From contig NZ_JBNAZM010000002.1 in NCBI RefSeq assembly GCF_051195215.1, positions 1 to 64,000 of the forward strand: 64,000 nucleotides of DNA, in the 5' to 3' direction. Under the pieces are notes generated by a model. The model saw nothing but the letters and a program-made list of their open reading frames with translations. It was not told the origin of the DNA and did not search any database. Of this stretch, positions 17,461 through 26,992 are shown one piece after another (positions within the stretch are counted from its first letter, which is position 1; each line of letters opens with the position of its first letter). The DNA is from Arhodomonas sp051195215. GTDB taxonomy: Bacteria > Pseudomonadota > Gammaproteobacteria > Nitrococcales > Nitrococcaceae. The translations under genes were made by a program, and so were the position numbers.

Positions 17461-18138
17461 TCAGACCGCCCGGCGCAACGTCAGATTGATGCGGCACCTG
17501 CCGAGCAGTGGGTGATGCCCCGTTTCGAGCCGTTTCACGCCATGGTAGCGAAGGCGCGACGGACCGCCCCAGACCACGACATCGCCGTGGGTGAGGGGTA
17601 GCTGTGCGGGCCGGTCCTTGCGTCTGACGCCGCCGAAGAGAAACGTGGCCGGCAGCCCCAGGGAAACCGAGACGATGGGCTGGTCGTAGTCCCGCTCATC
17701 CTTGTCCTGGTGGAGCGAGAGGCGGGCCCCGGGGTCGTAACGGTTGATAAGGCAGGCGTCCGGGGTGAAGCCCGGGAAGCCGGCGGCTTCGGCGGCATCG
17801 TGGGCGAGGCGCTCGAAGACCTTGGGCATGGGCGGCCAGGGCTTACCGCGTTCCGGGTCGATGGTGTCGTAGCGGTAGCCGTGCCGGTCGGTGACCCAGC
17901 CGTAGGTCCCGCAGTTGGTCATGGCCACGGACATGCGGTAGCCGCCCGGGGTGATCATGTGGCGAAACGGCGCGGCGCGGGCGACGTGGTCGATCGCGGC
18001 TTGCAGCGCCGCTTCGGCGGGGCGCGCGAAGCCGCGCAGCAGCATCGCGCCGGGACAGAGCGTCTCGTAGCGGGGAAGCGCACCGGAGGTCCCCGCGAAC
18101 AGGTCGCCGGTCATGGCGTCGTGGTCAGGCCGCGTCAT
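17461..18138 (-). CDS. alkB: AlkB-type DNA/RNA alkylation repair dioxygenase
   Basis: This 225-residue Fe(II)/2-oxoglutarate dioxygenase has the AlkB signature: HQD in LSLHQDKDERDYDQP supplies the first two iron ligands, the distal His is in RYHGVKRLE, and the 2-oxoglutarate/arginine motif is RINLTLR (R-x-N-x-T-x-R). The substrate loop ALINRYDPG-like segment is present as CLINRYDPGARL. It removes methyl groups from 1-methyladenine and 3-methylcytosine. I take ATG 18138 as the start; it lies within the 3' end of the upstream oxygenase gene, overlapping by 14 bp. No ada gene is near. Confidence 0.92.
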   Translation of the reverse strand: MTRPDHDAMTGDLFAGTSGALPRYETLCPGAMLLRGFARPAEAALQAAIDHVARAAPFRHMITPGGYRMSVAMTNCGTYGWVTDRHGYRYDTIDPERGKPWPPMPKVFERLAHDAAEAAGFPGFTPDACLINRYDPGARLSLHQDKDERDYDQPIVSVSLGLPATFLFGGVRRKDRPAQLPLTHGDVVVWGGPSRLRYHGVKRLETGHHPLLGRCRINLTLRRAV

Positions 18139-18871
18139 GGAAGATGATCCCCAGGGCCTTGCGATGACCGGCACGAACGCGGCTCACGCCATGGCGCAGG
18201 TTGACGCGGTAGAATCCGCGCTTGCCCCGGACCGGCCGGTGGCGCACGGCGAAGACCACCGCATCGCCGCGTGTCAGCGGTACCACGTCCGCCCGGGATT
18301 GTCGGCGTGGGCGCTGCTCGGTCATCACGAACTCGCCGCCGGTGAATTCACTCCGCGGCTCCGAGAGCAGTGCCGCGATCTGCATGGGAAACACGTGGTC
18401 TCCGTAGAGGTCCTGATGCAGGCAGTTGTAGTCGCCGGCGCCGTAGCTCAGCACCAGCGGGGTGGCGCGGCGCTGGCCGGCGGCGTGGCATCGCTCGAGG
18501 AATTCCGCGTGGGCCGCCGGAAAACGTGCCTCGAAGCGCATCGTCTCGTGCCAGCGGTTCGCAAGCGCCACCAGGTGTGGATAGATTCGGGTACGTAATC
18601 GATCCACGAGCCCGGGCAGCGGGTAGTCGAAGTACTTGTACTCGCCGCTGCCGAAGCCGTGGGACGCCATGACCACGCGGCTGCGGAAAATGCCTTCTTC
18701 GCCATAGAGCCCCGCCAGCGTCTTGCACTCGTCGACGGTGAGCAGGCCGTTGATCAACGCGTGGCCGTGGGTGTCCAGGTCCGCGCACACGCGGTCCCAG
18801 TCGATCGCCTCGACGCGCTCGCCGATGTCCGTTGCGGTGGCCGCCACGGCCGTTTCCACGGGGTCGTTCAT
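18125..18871 (-). CDS. 2OG-Fe(II) dioxygenase of the prolyl-hydroxylase-like type
   Basis: The 248-residue protein carries H-x-D in CLHQDLYGDHVFPMQ and a distal basic/His segment (HGVSRVRAGHRKALGI), as in small bacterial 2-oxoglutarate oxygenases. The N-terminal half (WDRVCADLDTHGHALINGLL) is shared with proteins annotated next to ada or alkB in several proteobacteria. The substrate is unknown; a protein or nucleic-acid modification is possible. Its 3' end overlaps alkB, so the two oxygenases are translated together. The start codon is followed by an acidic, short non-conserved lead. Confidence 0.82.
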   Translation of the reverse strand: MNDPVETAVAATATDIGERVEAIDWDRVCADLDTHGHALINGLLTVDECKTLAGLYGEEGIFRSRVVMASHGFGSGEYKYFDYPLPGLVDRLRTRIYPHLVALANRWHETMRFEARFPAAHAEFLERCHAAGQRRATPLVLSYGAGDYNCLHQDLYGDHVFPMQIAALLSEPRSEFTGGEFVMTEQRPRRQSRADVVPLTRGDAVVFAVRHRPVRGKRGFYRVNLRHGVSRVRAGHRKALGIIFHDAA

Positions 18872-19028
18872 GGACTATTCCCTCGAGCGTCACGCTCGCC
18901 ATCCGAGCGTATCAAGCGGTGGGCACGATCGCATTCCGAACGTGCCCTGTAGCGTCATTGCGTGCGTCGGCACCGATCGAAGGCGCAACGTGAACCGCTC
19001 CCCGGCGTGGGTTACGGTGGTTGCCGGA

Positions 19029-19800
19029 TCACGTTCGAGCGATGGACACGCCACCGTCGACCCGGTGTGCAGTACCGGTAACGAAGCTCGACGCCTCGGA
19101 GGCGAGATAGACGGCCGCGCGAGCGACCTCCTCAGGGGTGGCCATGCGTTTCATCGCGTGTAGGCCATTGACGAATTCCCGCACCTCCGGCCCGGCGTTC
19201 GGGAAGTTCGCTATGTTGGTCGGTGTGTCCGTGCCGCCGGGGAGGAGGGCGTTCACGCGAATGCCCTGGCCGCCGAGCTCCGCGGCGAGTGCCTGGGTGA
19301 GACCCACCAGCCCCGCTTTGGCGGACGCGTAAGCGGCCATGTTGGGCAGGCCGACGCCGTTACCCACGAACGAGGCGGTGAAGATCAGGGAGCCGCCGCC
19401 GCGTTCGAGCATCGCCGGGATCTGGTACCTGGCGCCCAGGAAACCGCTCGTGAGGTTCGTCTCCAGGGTGTCGTGCCAGTCACCGAGGGTCAGCTCCGGG
19501 GGCGGGCGCCATGGTGCCGGCGGTGCCGGCGTTGTTGAAGGCGATGTCGAGCCCGCCGAAGCGGGTTACGGCAGTCTCCACCAGGTTCCGGGCGCAGGTC
19601 TCGTCACGGATGTCACCCGCCACGGCCACGGCTTCCCCGCCGCTGGCGGTGATCTCCGCGGTCAGTGCGTCCAATGCCGCTTGGCGGCGGCCCGACACCA
19701 CGAGTCCGGCGCCTTGCGCAGCGAACAGCGTGGCGGCGGCACGTCCGATGCCGGAGCTTGCGCCGGTGATGATGGCGACTTTGTTCGTGAGCATGGGCAT
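19029..19800 (-). pseudogene. Short-chain dehydrogenase/reductase broken by one frameshift
   Basis: From ATG 19800 (MPMLTNKVAIITGASSGIG) the frame has the Rossmann TGxxxGIG motif and NNAG. It then runs into a stop within a C/G run near 19493-19511. The rest, ELTLGDW through YASAKAG (catalytic Y-x-x-x-K) and VDGG near the end, continues in another frame to 19029. Joined, it would be a standard SDR of about 255 residues. One base gained or lost explains the break. It could be a real mutation or a sequencing error in a GC run, since both halves keep all key residues. Confidence 0.85.
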
Positions 19801-20016
19801 CTCCAACGTCCTTTGTGTGATGGGGCGGGAGCAATTTGCATCCCCGGCGCGGGGCGTAGCTATCCGGATCTTGCGCCGCAATTCGCCGTTGCGGGCAGTC
19901 GGTCGTCGCAGCAGCCGCAATCGGCAGGGCGCAGTCGATTTCCGGCGTGCCCGTTCGACATCTGGTTACGGGGCGTGCACGCGCCGTGACATCAATCGCC
20001 AGGATGGAGAGCAGCC

Positions 20017-20388
20017 ATGAGCAACAACCCGGTATGCTGGTTCGAGATCTATGTCCAGGACATGGCCCGGGCCAGGGCGTTCTATGAAAGCGTGTTCTCG
20101 GTAACGCTCGAGCCGTTGGACAATCCGGACTTCGAGCTGTGGGCATTCCCCGCGAACATGGCGGGTGCGGGCGCAGGCGGTGCGCTCGTGCGAATGCCCG
20201 GCCTGTCTTCCGGCGGCAACAGCACCATCGTTTACTTCGCCTGCGATGACTGCGCCGTGGAAGAGGCGAGGGTCAGGGAGTGCGGTGGCAGGATCCAGCG
20301 GTCCAAGACGTCGATCGGTGACTATGGATTCATGGCGCTGGCCATCGACACGGAAGGCAATATGTTCGGGCTGCACTCGATGCAGTGA
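20017..20388 (+). CDS. VOC-superfamily (glyoxalase-like) protein
   Basis: The 123-residue protein has the paired beta-alpha-beta-beta-beta modules of vicinal oxygen chelate proteins: VCWFEIYVQDMARARAFYES at the start, and TEGNMFGLHS at the end. This matches the small VOC proteins often annotated as glyoxalase/bleomycin-resistance-like. The metal ligands are not all obvious, so the activity is open. GGAGAG precedes the ATG. It is a lone gene, divergent from the broken SDR. Confidence 0.85.
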   Translation: MSNNPVCWFEIYVQDMARARAFYESVFSVTLEPLDNPDFELWAFPANMAGAGAGGALVRMPGLSSGGNSTIVYFACDDCAVEEARVRECGGRIQRSKTSIGDYGFMALAIDTEGNMFGLHSMQ

Positions 20389-20504
20389 GCCGCGGATCGG
20401 GCCCACGCGGCAACGGCGTCGTGTGGCGGAGGTATGCCCGCAGTCACGGACTGATCAAAAATTAACCGTGTTTGTATTCGGGTGATTAGACGGTGTTTTT
20501 TGCG

Positions 20505-20541
20505 GTTGTCCACAGTGTTCTCCACGGGGTGAGTGGATAAC
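20505..20541. repeat. Imperfect inverted repeat with DnaA-box-like arms
   Basis: GTTGTCCAC at 20505-20513 and GTGGATAAC at 20533-20541 are inverted copies with one mismatch. Each arm contains a nine-base word one base away from the DnaA box TTATCCACA. A third TCCAC lies at 20521-20525. The surrounding 20389-20864 is more AT-rich than its flanks and holds no gene I recognise. Confidence 0.35.
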
Positions 20542-20864
20542 ACGTGGCTGTAATACGCGGTGGACATCGGTGCCTGGGCGGTGGCCTTCGTGGGACGGCT
20601 GTGTCTGCGGTCACGACGCAGCCATTGGCGTTCCGCGATCCTCCGCCTGCGAGCGCACCCCGGCCGCGCGAGTAGGTCGGGGACCGCCGCAGGCGGTGCC
20701 CGACGTTGACGTGGAGGCGGTCTCTCGCCGCTGCTGTATGGGATCGGACATCGGCGCTGGCCGGCGTGTGCAATGCTGGTCCGGCTCGCATCGCCCCGCG
20801 GTGGGGCGAAACCCGGGATGTCGGCTGCCAAGGGCAGCCGACCCACGGGAGGCGAGGCGCATGG

Positions 20865-21218
20865 TTACCGGCCGGTGGCCTGCGTCGATTCGCCGGATTC
20901 CGTCGGGTAGCCGGCTTCCACCCAGTCGGCCTTGCCTTCGTGATAGTCACGTACGTTGGTGTAACCGAGCCGGGTGAGCTCTTCGGCGGCGATGGCGGAG
21001 TTCCGGCACGGCCCGCTGGCGCAGTAGACCACGATCTCCGCGGACCGCTCGGGCAGCATGTCCGCCGCCAGCTCCCGGACCTCGTCGTGGGGAATGTTGA
21101 GAGCCCCCGGCAGGTGCTGGTGGCGGTAGTAGCGTGCGGGCAGGGCCTCGACCAGGGTGACGTCGTCACCACGGTCCAGCTTCGTCTTGAGCTCGTCACG
21201 GGTGATCTTCTCGGTCAT
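20865..21218 (-). CDS. Rhodanese-like sulfurtransferase
   Basis: This 117-residue single rhodanese domain carries the active-site loop VVYCASGPCRNS, with the persulfide cysteine in YCASG. The N-terminal LVEALPARYYRHQHLPGALN is the usual DxR-like substrate-side motif. The start at 21218 follows GGAGA and gives a compact cytosolic protein with no signal peptide; the longer frame upstream is not coding. It is divergent from the LysR gene, which may control it. Confidence 0.85.
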   Translation of the reverse strand: MTEKITRDELKTKLDRGDDVTLVEALPARYYRHQHLPGALNIPHDEVRELAADMLPERSAEIVVYCASGPCRNSAIAAEELTRLGYTNVRDYHEGKADWVEAGYPTESGESTQATGR

Positions 21219-21322
21219 AGCGGGTTCTCCAACAGAGCCTGTGATTGCCGCAGCGGTCTGCGGGTGAGTGCTATTCTGGGTTTGCGCTGCTGCATCCGGA
21301 AGAAGCAGTACTGCGAGTTCGA

Positions 21323-21338
21323 ATTGCGTCAATGCAAT
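21323..21338 (+). promoter_or_regulatory. LysR-type operator
   Basis: ATTGC-GTCAAT-GCAAT is an interrupted dyad of the LysR (T-N11-A) kind, 15 bp before the LysR gene and about 105 bp from the divergent rhodanese gene. It would suit autoregulation and control of the divergent gene. Confidence 0.4.
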
Positions 21339-21352
21339 GCAATGGAGTGGCA

Positions 21353-22264
21353 ATGCTCGACTGGGACGATCTCCGCACCGTGCTAGCCATCGCGCGTAGC
21401 GGCACGGCTGCGGCCGCCGCGGAACGTTTGGGCGTGCACGCCTCCACCGTCTTTCGCCGACTCAACGCCATGGAGCGTCAGCACGGCGTGCGCTTTTTCG
21501 AGCGGCTACCCGATGGCTATGTGCCGACCGCGGCCGGCGAGGAGGTCTGCGTCGCCGCCGAGAAGGTGGAAGCGGAGGTCGCCGTGCTCGGACGACGGCT
21601 CTCCGGGCGCGATCTCCGTCCGTCCGGGACGGTGCGGGTGACCACCACCGACACGCTGGTGGGGCTGATCAGCACGGACCTTGCCGGGTTTCGCCGGGCG
21701 TATCCGGATATCGACCTGCAGATGAACGTTACCAACCGCTTCTTCGACCTCACCCGCCATGATGCGGACGTGGCGGTACGTCCGACGGTCAAGCCGCCGG
21801 AGACGCTGGTGGGGCGCCGTGTGGCACGGGTCGCTGCAGCGGTTTACGCGGCGGATGGCTATTTCGGCGAGATGCCGGCCAACGCGGACCTCGCTGCCTG
21901 TGACTGGATCGGCCCGGACGAGAGCCTCGGGCACCTGCCTGCCGCGCGCTGGCTCGAAACTGCAGTGCCCGCGGTCCGGGTGCACTACCGGGCCAGCACC
22001 CTGATGGCCGCGTTCGAGGCAGCGAAGGCGGGTGTCGGTTTGTGCGTGCTGCCCACTTTTCTCGGTGATCCGGAGCCGCGGCTGCAGCGGGTACGCGATC
22101 CACTGCCGGAGCTGGAGAGCACATTGTGGCTGTTGACCCACCCGGATCTGCGCTACGTTGCGCGGGTCAAGGCCTTCATGGATTTCGCCGCCGATGCCCT
22201 GGGGCGCCAACGTGACACACTGGAAGGCCGGGGCGCCCCCGCTAATGGCTTGGCAGGGAGGTAA
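21353..22264 (+). CDS. LysR-family transcriptional regulator
   Basis: The 303-residue regulator has the N-terminal winged helix (DWDDLRTVLAIARSGTAAAAA, ERLGVHASTVFRRLNAMER) and the C-terminal substrate-binding domain of LysR proteins (from about residue 85). The helix-turn-helix sequence V-H-A-S-T-V-F-R-R is somewhat unlike the commonest S-Q-P-A-L-S form, but is seen in a subgroup. The ATG at 21353 has GGAG just upstream. The effector is unknown. A glutathione S-transferase frame starts three bases after its stop. Confidence 0.88.
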   Translation: MLDWDDLRTVLAIARSGTAAAAAERLGVHASTVFRRLNAMERQHGVRFFERLPDGYVPTAAGEEVCVAAEKVEAEVAVLGRRLSGRDLRPSGTVRVTTTDTLVGLISTDLAGFRRAYPDIDLQMNVTNRFFDLTRHDADVAVRPTVKPPETLVGRRVARVAAAVYAADGYFGEMPANADLAACDWIGPDESLGHLPAARWLETAVPAVRVHYRASTLMAAFEAAKAGVGLCVLPTFLGDPEPRLQRVRDPLPELESTLWLLTHPDLRYVARVKAFMDFAADALGRQRDTLEGRGAPANGLAGR

Positions 22265-22266
22265 TC

Positions 22267-22916
22267 GTGCAACTGGTCATCGGTAACAAGGCCTATTCGT
22301 CCTGGTCGCTGCGCCCCTGGCTGCTGCTGGCCGAGTAGGCGTGGCGTTCGAGGAGGTCCGGATACCCCTGGACACCGAGAAGACACAGAGCCTTATCGCC
22401 GCACACAGCGGCGCCGGCAAGGTGCCGGTGCTCCATGACGGGAATCTGGTCGTCTGGGACTCGCTGGCCATTTGCGAGTACGTGTCGGAACGGTATCTCG
22501 ATGGCGGCGGATGGCCGGCCGATGCGGCGGTGCGGGCGCAGGCGCGCGCGAGCGCCGCCGAGATGCACTCGGGGTTCTTCGAACTGAGGGCGAAGATGCC
22601 GATGAACTGCCGGGCCACCGGACGGCGCGTGGTGATGACCCCCGGACTGGAGCGGGACGTGAACCGCATCATCGATCTCTGGACGACGCTCAGGGACCGA
22701 TACGCCAGCCAGGGCCCATGGCTGTTCGGGGTGTTCTCCATCGCCGACTGCATGTATGCCCCCGTCGTCTCGCGCTTTCACACGTACGGCGTGCCGGTAC
22801 CCGATGCCTGCGCGGACTACATGGAGCATGTCCTGGCGAATCCCGGCATGCAGCGCTGGCTCGCGCAGGCGGCGGAAGAGACTGAAACCATCGACGACGC
22901 CGAGGTGGGGCTCTGA
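22267..22916 (+). pseudogene. Glutathione S-transferase broken by a one-base deletion
   Basis: GTG at 22267 with GGGAGG just upstream starts a thioredoxin-like GST frame (IGNKAYSSWSLRPWLLLAE) that hits TAG at 22336. Loss of one base there (TAC or TAT reduced to TA) fully explains it, as the other frame continues at 22338 with GVAFEEVRIPLDTEKTQS and runs to the end of the GST C-terminal domain. The repaired protein would have about 216 residues. It is cotranscribed with the LysR gene, so losing it may be recent or an assembly error. Confidence 0.85.
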
Positions 22917-23512
22917 CAGGGCGGTGCCGAGTGCAGGAGCCGATCAGTTGGGAACTTGGCCGGACACGATCCCGAAGAGGCGCATGGAACGCAACGCCCC
23001 AGGAACGGCGGCTTCGTGTGAATGCCGCTGTAGGAGAGTAGATAGGTAGGGAGCCCAAGCCGGAGCGCGACCAGCCGTCCGGCCGTCGGCGTCCTGTGAA
23101 ATTTGTCGCACTATTGAACGCCCAAGTTTGACGGGGGATTCCAGAAGTACCCTATCCTGCATATAAGGAACATGTTTTGCGCCACACGGAGGTGCCCTAT
23201 GGGTGTTCTGGCGCGTTGCATCGGCGTGCGGCCGATTGCCCTATCCCTGTCAGACAGGCTACTCACCGGCGCTCGTACTTTGAGCGCTTCCGGAGGCGGG
23301 CAACGCGAACCCCCGCGTTCTACGCCCGGTTAGGACGTACTCGTCCAAGCGTCGACGATGCGATTGTCGGGATTCCGTATTGCCATGCGTGTGAACCGTT
23401 CGCGTCGCAATGGCTTATCCATGCATCGCATCCGCGCGCTATATGGAATTTCGTCTAGGTCCTCGAACTGCTGAATACTGTCTACTTGGTGGACGGCGCA
23501 AGGAGTGCTGCC
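22917..23512. other. Intergenic stretch upstream of the Rhs locus
   Basis: No convincing gene. A 44-codon frame starts at 23199 with GGAGG eight bases ahead of it, but its composition is unremarkable and I recognise no domain. The last 40 bases give the ribosome binding site AAGGAG of the YD-repeat gene. Its promoter must lie here; ATATAAGGAACAT near 23161 is a possible -10 region. Confidence 0.4.
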
Positions 23513-26500
23513 ATGAAACCGACATATCGGACCGTCATGCTCGCGATGCTGGTGTGCGGCGTCGCAACTAAAGCGAGCGGCGCCATACGTGACTATTACA
23601 ATGAGCCGGGCCTGAATCCGTTACGCGAAACCATAAACGACAACTTCAACGAACACATCGATCCGTTCTCAGGCATCCTCCAACTTTCTTTCACGGATGT
23701 ATTCATTCCCGGCGATGGCGGGTTGGATCTCAAGATACGACGTGTCTACACGAACCCCCAGGAGACGTTCCTGGACTATAGCCCGTACGGCTACGGCTGG
23801 CGTATTCATTTCGGCCGCATCGTCGTTTCCAGGGCCAACGACGATAAAATCTGCTCGCAGAACTCATGGGATACCTCGGTTCGGGATAACCCTTCGCTGG
23901 AATTGCCTGATGGAAGTCGCCACCTCCTGGTTCTCGCCGACTACCATGAACCGGAGCTGATTACCCGAAACTTTTGGGCAGCGGATTGTGATGGTGACGA
24001 GATCATCGTGCGTTCACCCGACGGGGTTCGGTACGAAATGACGCATTGGAGCACTGGGCGTGATATGATAAGCGTTTACACAACGCGTATCGAAGACCCC
24101 AATGGCAATAGTATCGATATCCAATACGAAACGAATTCTATCGGTCACTCCCGTATCGAGGGGGTAACGACCAGCGACGGGCGGGATGTCGACTTTCAAT
24201 ATGATGACACCGGAACCGATAGGGTGAGGCTGGAGCAGATCGAGGCAAACGGCAGGACTTGGGACTACGAATACGAGTTCACGAATAATACCATTCCCGA
24301 TTTTCCTCAGCTCGTCGAGGTGGAACGCCCGGACCGAAGCCGGTGGCGATATAGTTATTATCCACAGGATCCCGACGACCCAGGGTCTCTCGCATTGCAA
24401 CGTGTGGAATACCCCTGGGGCGGTTATATCGAGTACACCTACGACGAAGTGGATTTCGACCCGCATGAGTATGGAAAGGATGCCGTCGTCTCCCGCAAGG
24501 AGACCGGCGGCCGGGACATAGACGACGGTGAATGGACCTTCGAGTATACCCCGGGCTGGAAAGGCAACGACGATTACGACGAGACGGTCGTGGAGAAGCC
24601 GGACGGCGGGAAACGCTACTATCACGTTGGCTATTCAACGGTGGGCAGCGGCGATATCTGGCGTATCGGTCTGAAAAAGCGTGAGGAAACGCTGTCTTCA
24701 GGCGGACGAGTTATTGACTCGAAGGAATGGGATTATACATGGGTTGCGATATCTGACGAGAATTACTGGCACGGTCGGGATACGACGAAGAAGGATGACA
24801 TGACGGTTTCTCCGCGTATCCAGGAAGTGCGTCATTGGCGGCAGTATGACGAGGTCAAGACGACCTATTCGGACACGAATGCCTACGGCATGCCACAGGA
24901 AGTCACGGAGACGACGACGGCGTCTTCCTGGCCGCCGCGCGTTACGACCTACGAGTATGCCAACGACGAATCGGACTGGATTCTGGGGCTCGTCGAAGAG
25001 AAAACCGTGGAGCACGATGTGCATCCGGACGGCGGTCGACGCTGGACGATACAGCGATCGTTCGACGACGCCGGCAACGTCGTTTCCGAGGATCGCTACG
25101 GCGCGGAAACCACCTATTCCTACACCTCGGAAGGCAACGTGGCGAGCGTTACCGATCCGCGGCGCCACACCACCCGATACGACGACTACTACTTGGGCGT
25201 GCCGCAGCACGAGGGTCGACCCGACGGCACGGATGTCTACCGCGACGTCAACAGCGACGGAACGATCGCGAGCGTCACGGACGGACGTGGGAACACCACG
25301 CGATATGGCTGGGACGCACTGGGGCGTCTTACCGGCATCGACTATCCGGTACGGGCCGATGTCCACGTCGACTATGACTACGACGCAAAGGTGCTGACAC
25401 GCGGCAGTTACCGGGAAGTCAGGGAGTGGGACGGTTTCGGGCGGCCTACGCACATAACCCGTGACGACACCACGACACCCGGATCGATCACGACAAAGCG
25501 CACGCGTGACGCCATGGGCCGAGTCAATTATCGAAGTTATCCGGGTAGTCGCAATGGCGATGTCATCGGGTATGACGCGCTTGGACGCCGTGAATACATC
25601 AGCCACGCGGATGGAACCAGTCGCGTTTTCGACTATGCCAGTGGCACGGAAGTGGTCATCGAGGACGAGAACGGTCACGAAACCACACGACACTACGTAC
25701 GCATCGGCGCCATGGACGACGGTTGGCTCATGCGCATCGAGTCGCCCGAATCGATCACGACGACATTGGCACGGGATGCGCGCGGAAAGATGGTCCGGGC
25801 GGTTCGGGACAACCGGTCGGGGGCGGATTGGGTACGGGAGTACGCCTATGACGACCGCGGCTATCTCACGAGCGCGACTCATCCGGAAACGGGCGTGACG
25901 CAATACGGCCGGGATGCTGCCGGCAATATGACAGCACGGGAGGTCGGAGAAAGCGGCATCGTCGAACGGTTTCGCTACGATGAACGCAACCGCGTCACTC
26001 GTGTTACATACTCAGACGGCTCGCCCACCGCGTACTTCGACTACGACGGCAATGGCAATCTCACAGGCCTCGAGCGAGGCGATGTCCAGCGCTCGTTCAG
26101 CTACGACGCCAACGACAACCTGACTGGTGAGACCCTGGCGGTCGGTGTACGTCGGTACGAGGTGGGCTATGCCATCGACGGGCTCGATCATGTCAGGGCC
26201 ATTACCTACCCCAGCGGCCGGCAGGTTGAATTCGCCCCGAACGTCCTTGGGTGGGAGACGCAAGCGGCGCCCTATGCCACGGAGATTGCCCACCACCCGA
26301 ACGGTACGATCAAGGAGGTGGCGTTCGCCAATGGTGCAACTATGGATGTTGCGCTTGATAACCGGCAGCGGATCAAGGACATAGAAACGGCAGGAAGCGG
26401 CGGCCGCTTCATCGATTTGCGATACCGATACGACGCAAACGGCAACATCGTCGACGTAGCCGATGGCATGGGCGGCCGCCATGATCGGAACCTGGACTAC

Positions 26501-26974
26501 GACGGCGCCAACCGCCTGATCTCGGCGACGGGCCCGTGGGGGCGGGAACGATTCTCGTACGACAGCGCCGGCAACATCGTCTCGCGTGAGCGCGCGAGTG
26601 GTTCGGTGCTGGACTACGAATACGAGGGTATGCGCCTGGTCTCGCGCGAGGTCGCGGGCGGTGAACGGAACTACCGCTATGACGCCCGCGGCAACGTGAT
26701 CCGCGATGGCGCTACCGCGTATGGCTACGACGGGGGCGGCAATCTCGTGCGGGCGAACACGGGGGATGCCGTGGTCACCTACGCCTACGACGGTGACGGC
26801 AACCGCGTCCGGCGTGACGATGGCTCGACGGTCACCGATTTCTTCTACAGCCGCGACGGCAAGCTGCTCGGCGCCTATGACGTTGCCGGCGGATTCCGGG
26901 AGTACGTCTACGTTGGCGGGCAGCTGATCAGCAAGATCACGGATGACAGCGCCGTGGTCGGTAGCCGGAACTAG
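23513..26974 (+). CDS. Secreted YD/Rhs-repeat shell protein without core or tip
   Basis: The 1153-residue product has a Sec signal peptide (MKPTYRTVMLAMLVCGVATK, cleavage near SGA). Next come an Rhs N-terminal domain (about 40-180; DPFSGILQLSFTDVFIPGDG, YGYGWRIHFG) and a long array of YD repeats (YDxxGRL-like; YDDRGYLTSATHP, YDERNRVTRVTY, YDGNGNL, YDARGNV). These fold as the beta-strand shell that encloses a toxin. The chain stops at EYVYVGGQLISKITDD, exactly where Rhs proteins usually continue into the core motif. That core is encoded separately 18 bp downstream. AAGGAG before ATG 23513 sets the start. There is no PAAR or T6SS adaptor nearby, so export is probably by Sec, as in WapA-like systems. 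Confidence 0.9.
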   Translation: MKPTYRTVMLAMLVCGVATKASGAIRDYYNEPGLNPLRETINDNFNEHIDPFSGILQLSFTDVFIPGDGGLDLKIRRVYTNPQETFLDYSPYGYGWRIHFGRIVVSRANDDKICSQNSWDTSVRDNPSLELPDGSRHLLVLADYHEPELITRNFWAADCDGDEIIVRSPDGVRYEMTHWSTGRDMISVYTTRIEDPNGNSIDIQYETNSIGHSRIEGVTTSDGRDVDFQYDDTGTDRVRLEQIEANGRTWDYEYEFTNNTIPDFPQLVEVERPDRSRWRYSYYPQDPDDPGSLALQRVEYPWGGYIEYTYDEVDFDPHEYGKDAVVSRKETGGRDIDDGEWTFEYTPGWKGNDDYDETVVEKPDGGKRYYHVGYSTVGSGDIWRIGLKKREETLSSGGRVIDSKEWDYTWVAISDENYWHGRDTTKKDDMTVSPRIQEVRHWRQYDEVKTTYSDTNAYGMPQEVTETTTASSWPPRVTTYEYANDESDWILGLVEEKTVEHDVHPDGGRRWTIQRSFDDAGNVVSEDRYGAETTYSYTSEGNVASVTDPRRHTTRYDDYYLGVPQHEGRPDGTDVYRDVNSDGTIASVTDGRGNTTRYGWDALGRLTGIDYPVRADVHVDYDYDAKVLTRGSYREVREWDGFGRPTHITRDDTTTPGSITTKRTRDAMGRVNYRSYPGSRNGDVIGYDALGRREYISHADGTSRVFDYASGTEVVIEDENGHETTRHYVRIGAMDDGWLMRIESPESITTTLARDARGKMVRAVRDNRSGADWVREYAYDDRGYLTSATHPETGVTQYGRDAAGNMTAREVGESGIVERFRYDERNRVTRVTYSDGSPTAYFDYDGNGNLTGLERGDVQRSFSYDANDNLTGETLAVGVRRYEVGYAIDGLDHVRAITYPSGRQVEFAPNVLGWETQAAPYATEIAHHPNGTIKEVAFANGATMDVALDNRQRIKDIETAGSGGRFIDLRYRYDANGNIVDVADGMGGRHDRNLDYDGANRLISATGPWGRERFSYDSAGNIVSRERASGSVLDYEYEGMRLVSREVAGGERNYRYDARGNVIRDGATAYGYDGGGNLVRANTGDAVVTYAYDGDGNRVRRDDGSTVTDFFYSRDGKLLGAYDVAGGFREYVYVGGQLISKITDDSAVVGSRN

Positions 26975-26992
26975 GTCAGGGAGGACGCTGCG

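Noticed and set aside
23199..23333. A 44-codon frame upstream of the Rhs gene with GGAGG ahead of it
   Set aside because: No recognisable domain, and the sequence is not notably conserved-looking; kept only as a note in the intergenic entry.
24014..24625. Minus-strand frames across the YD-repeat gene
   Set aside because: Shadow frames caused by the repeats' regular codon pattern.
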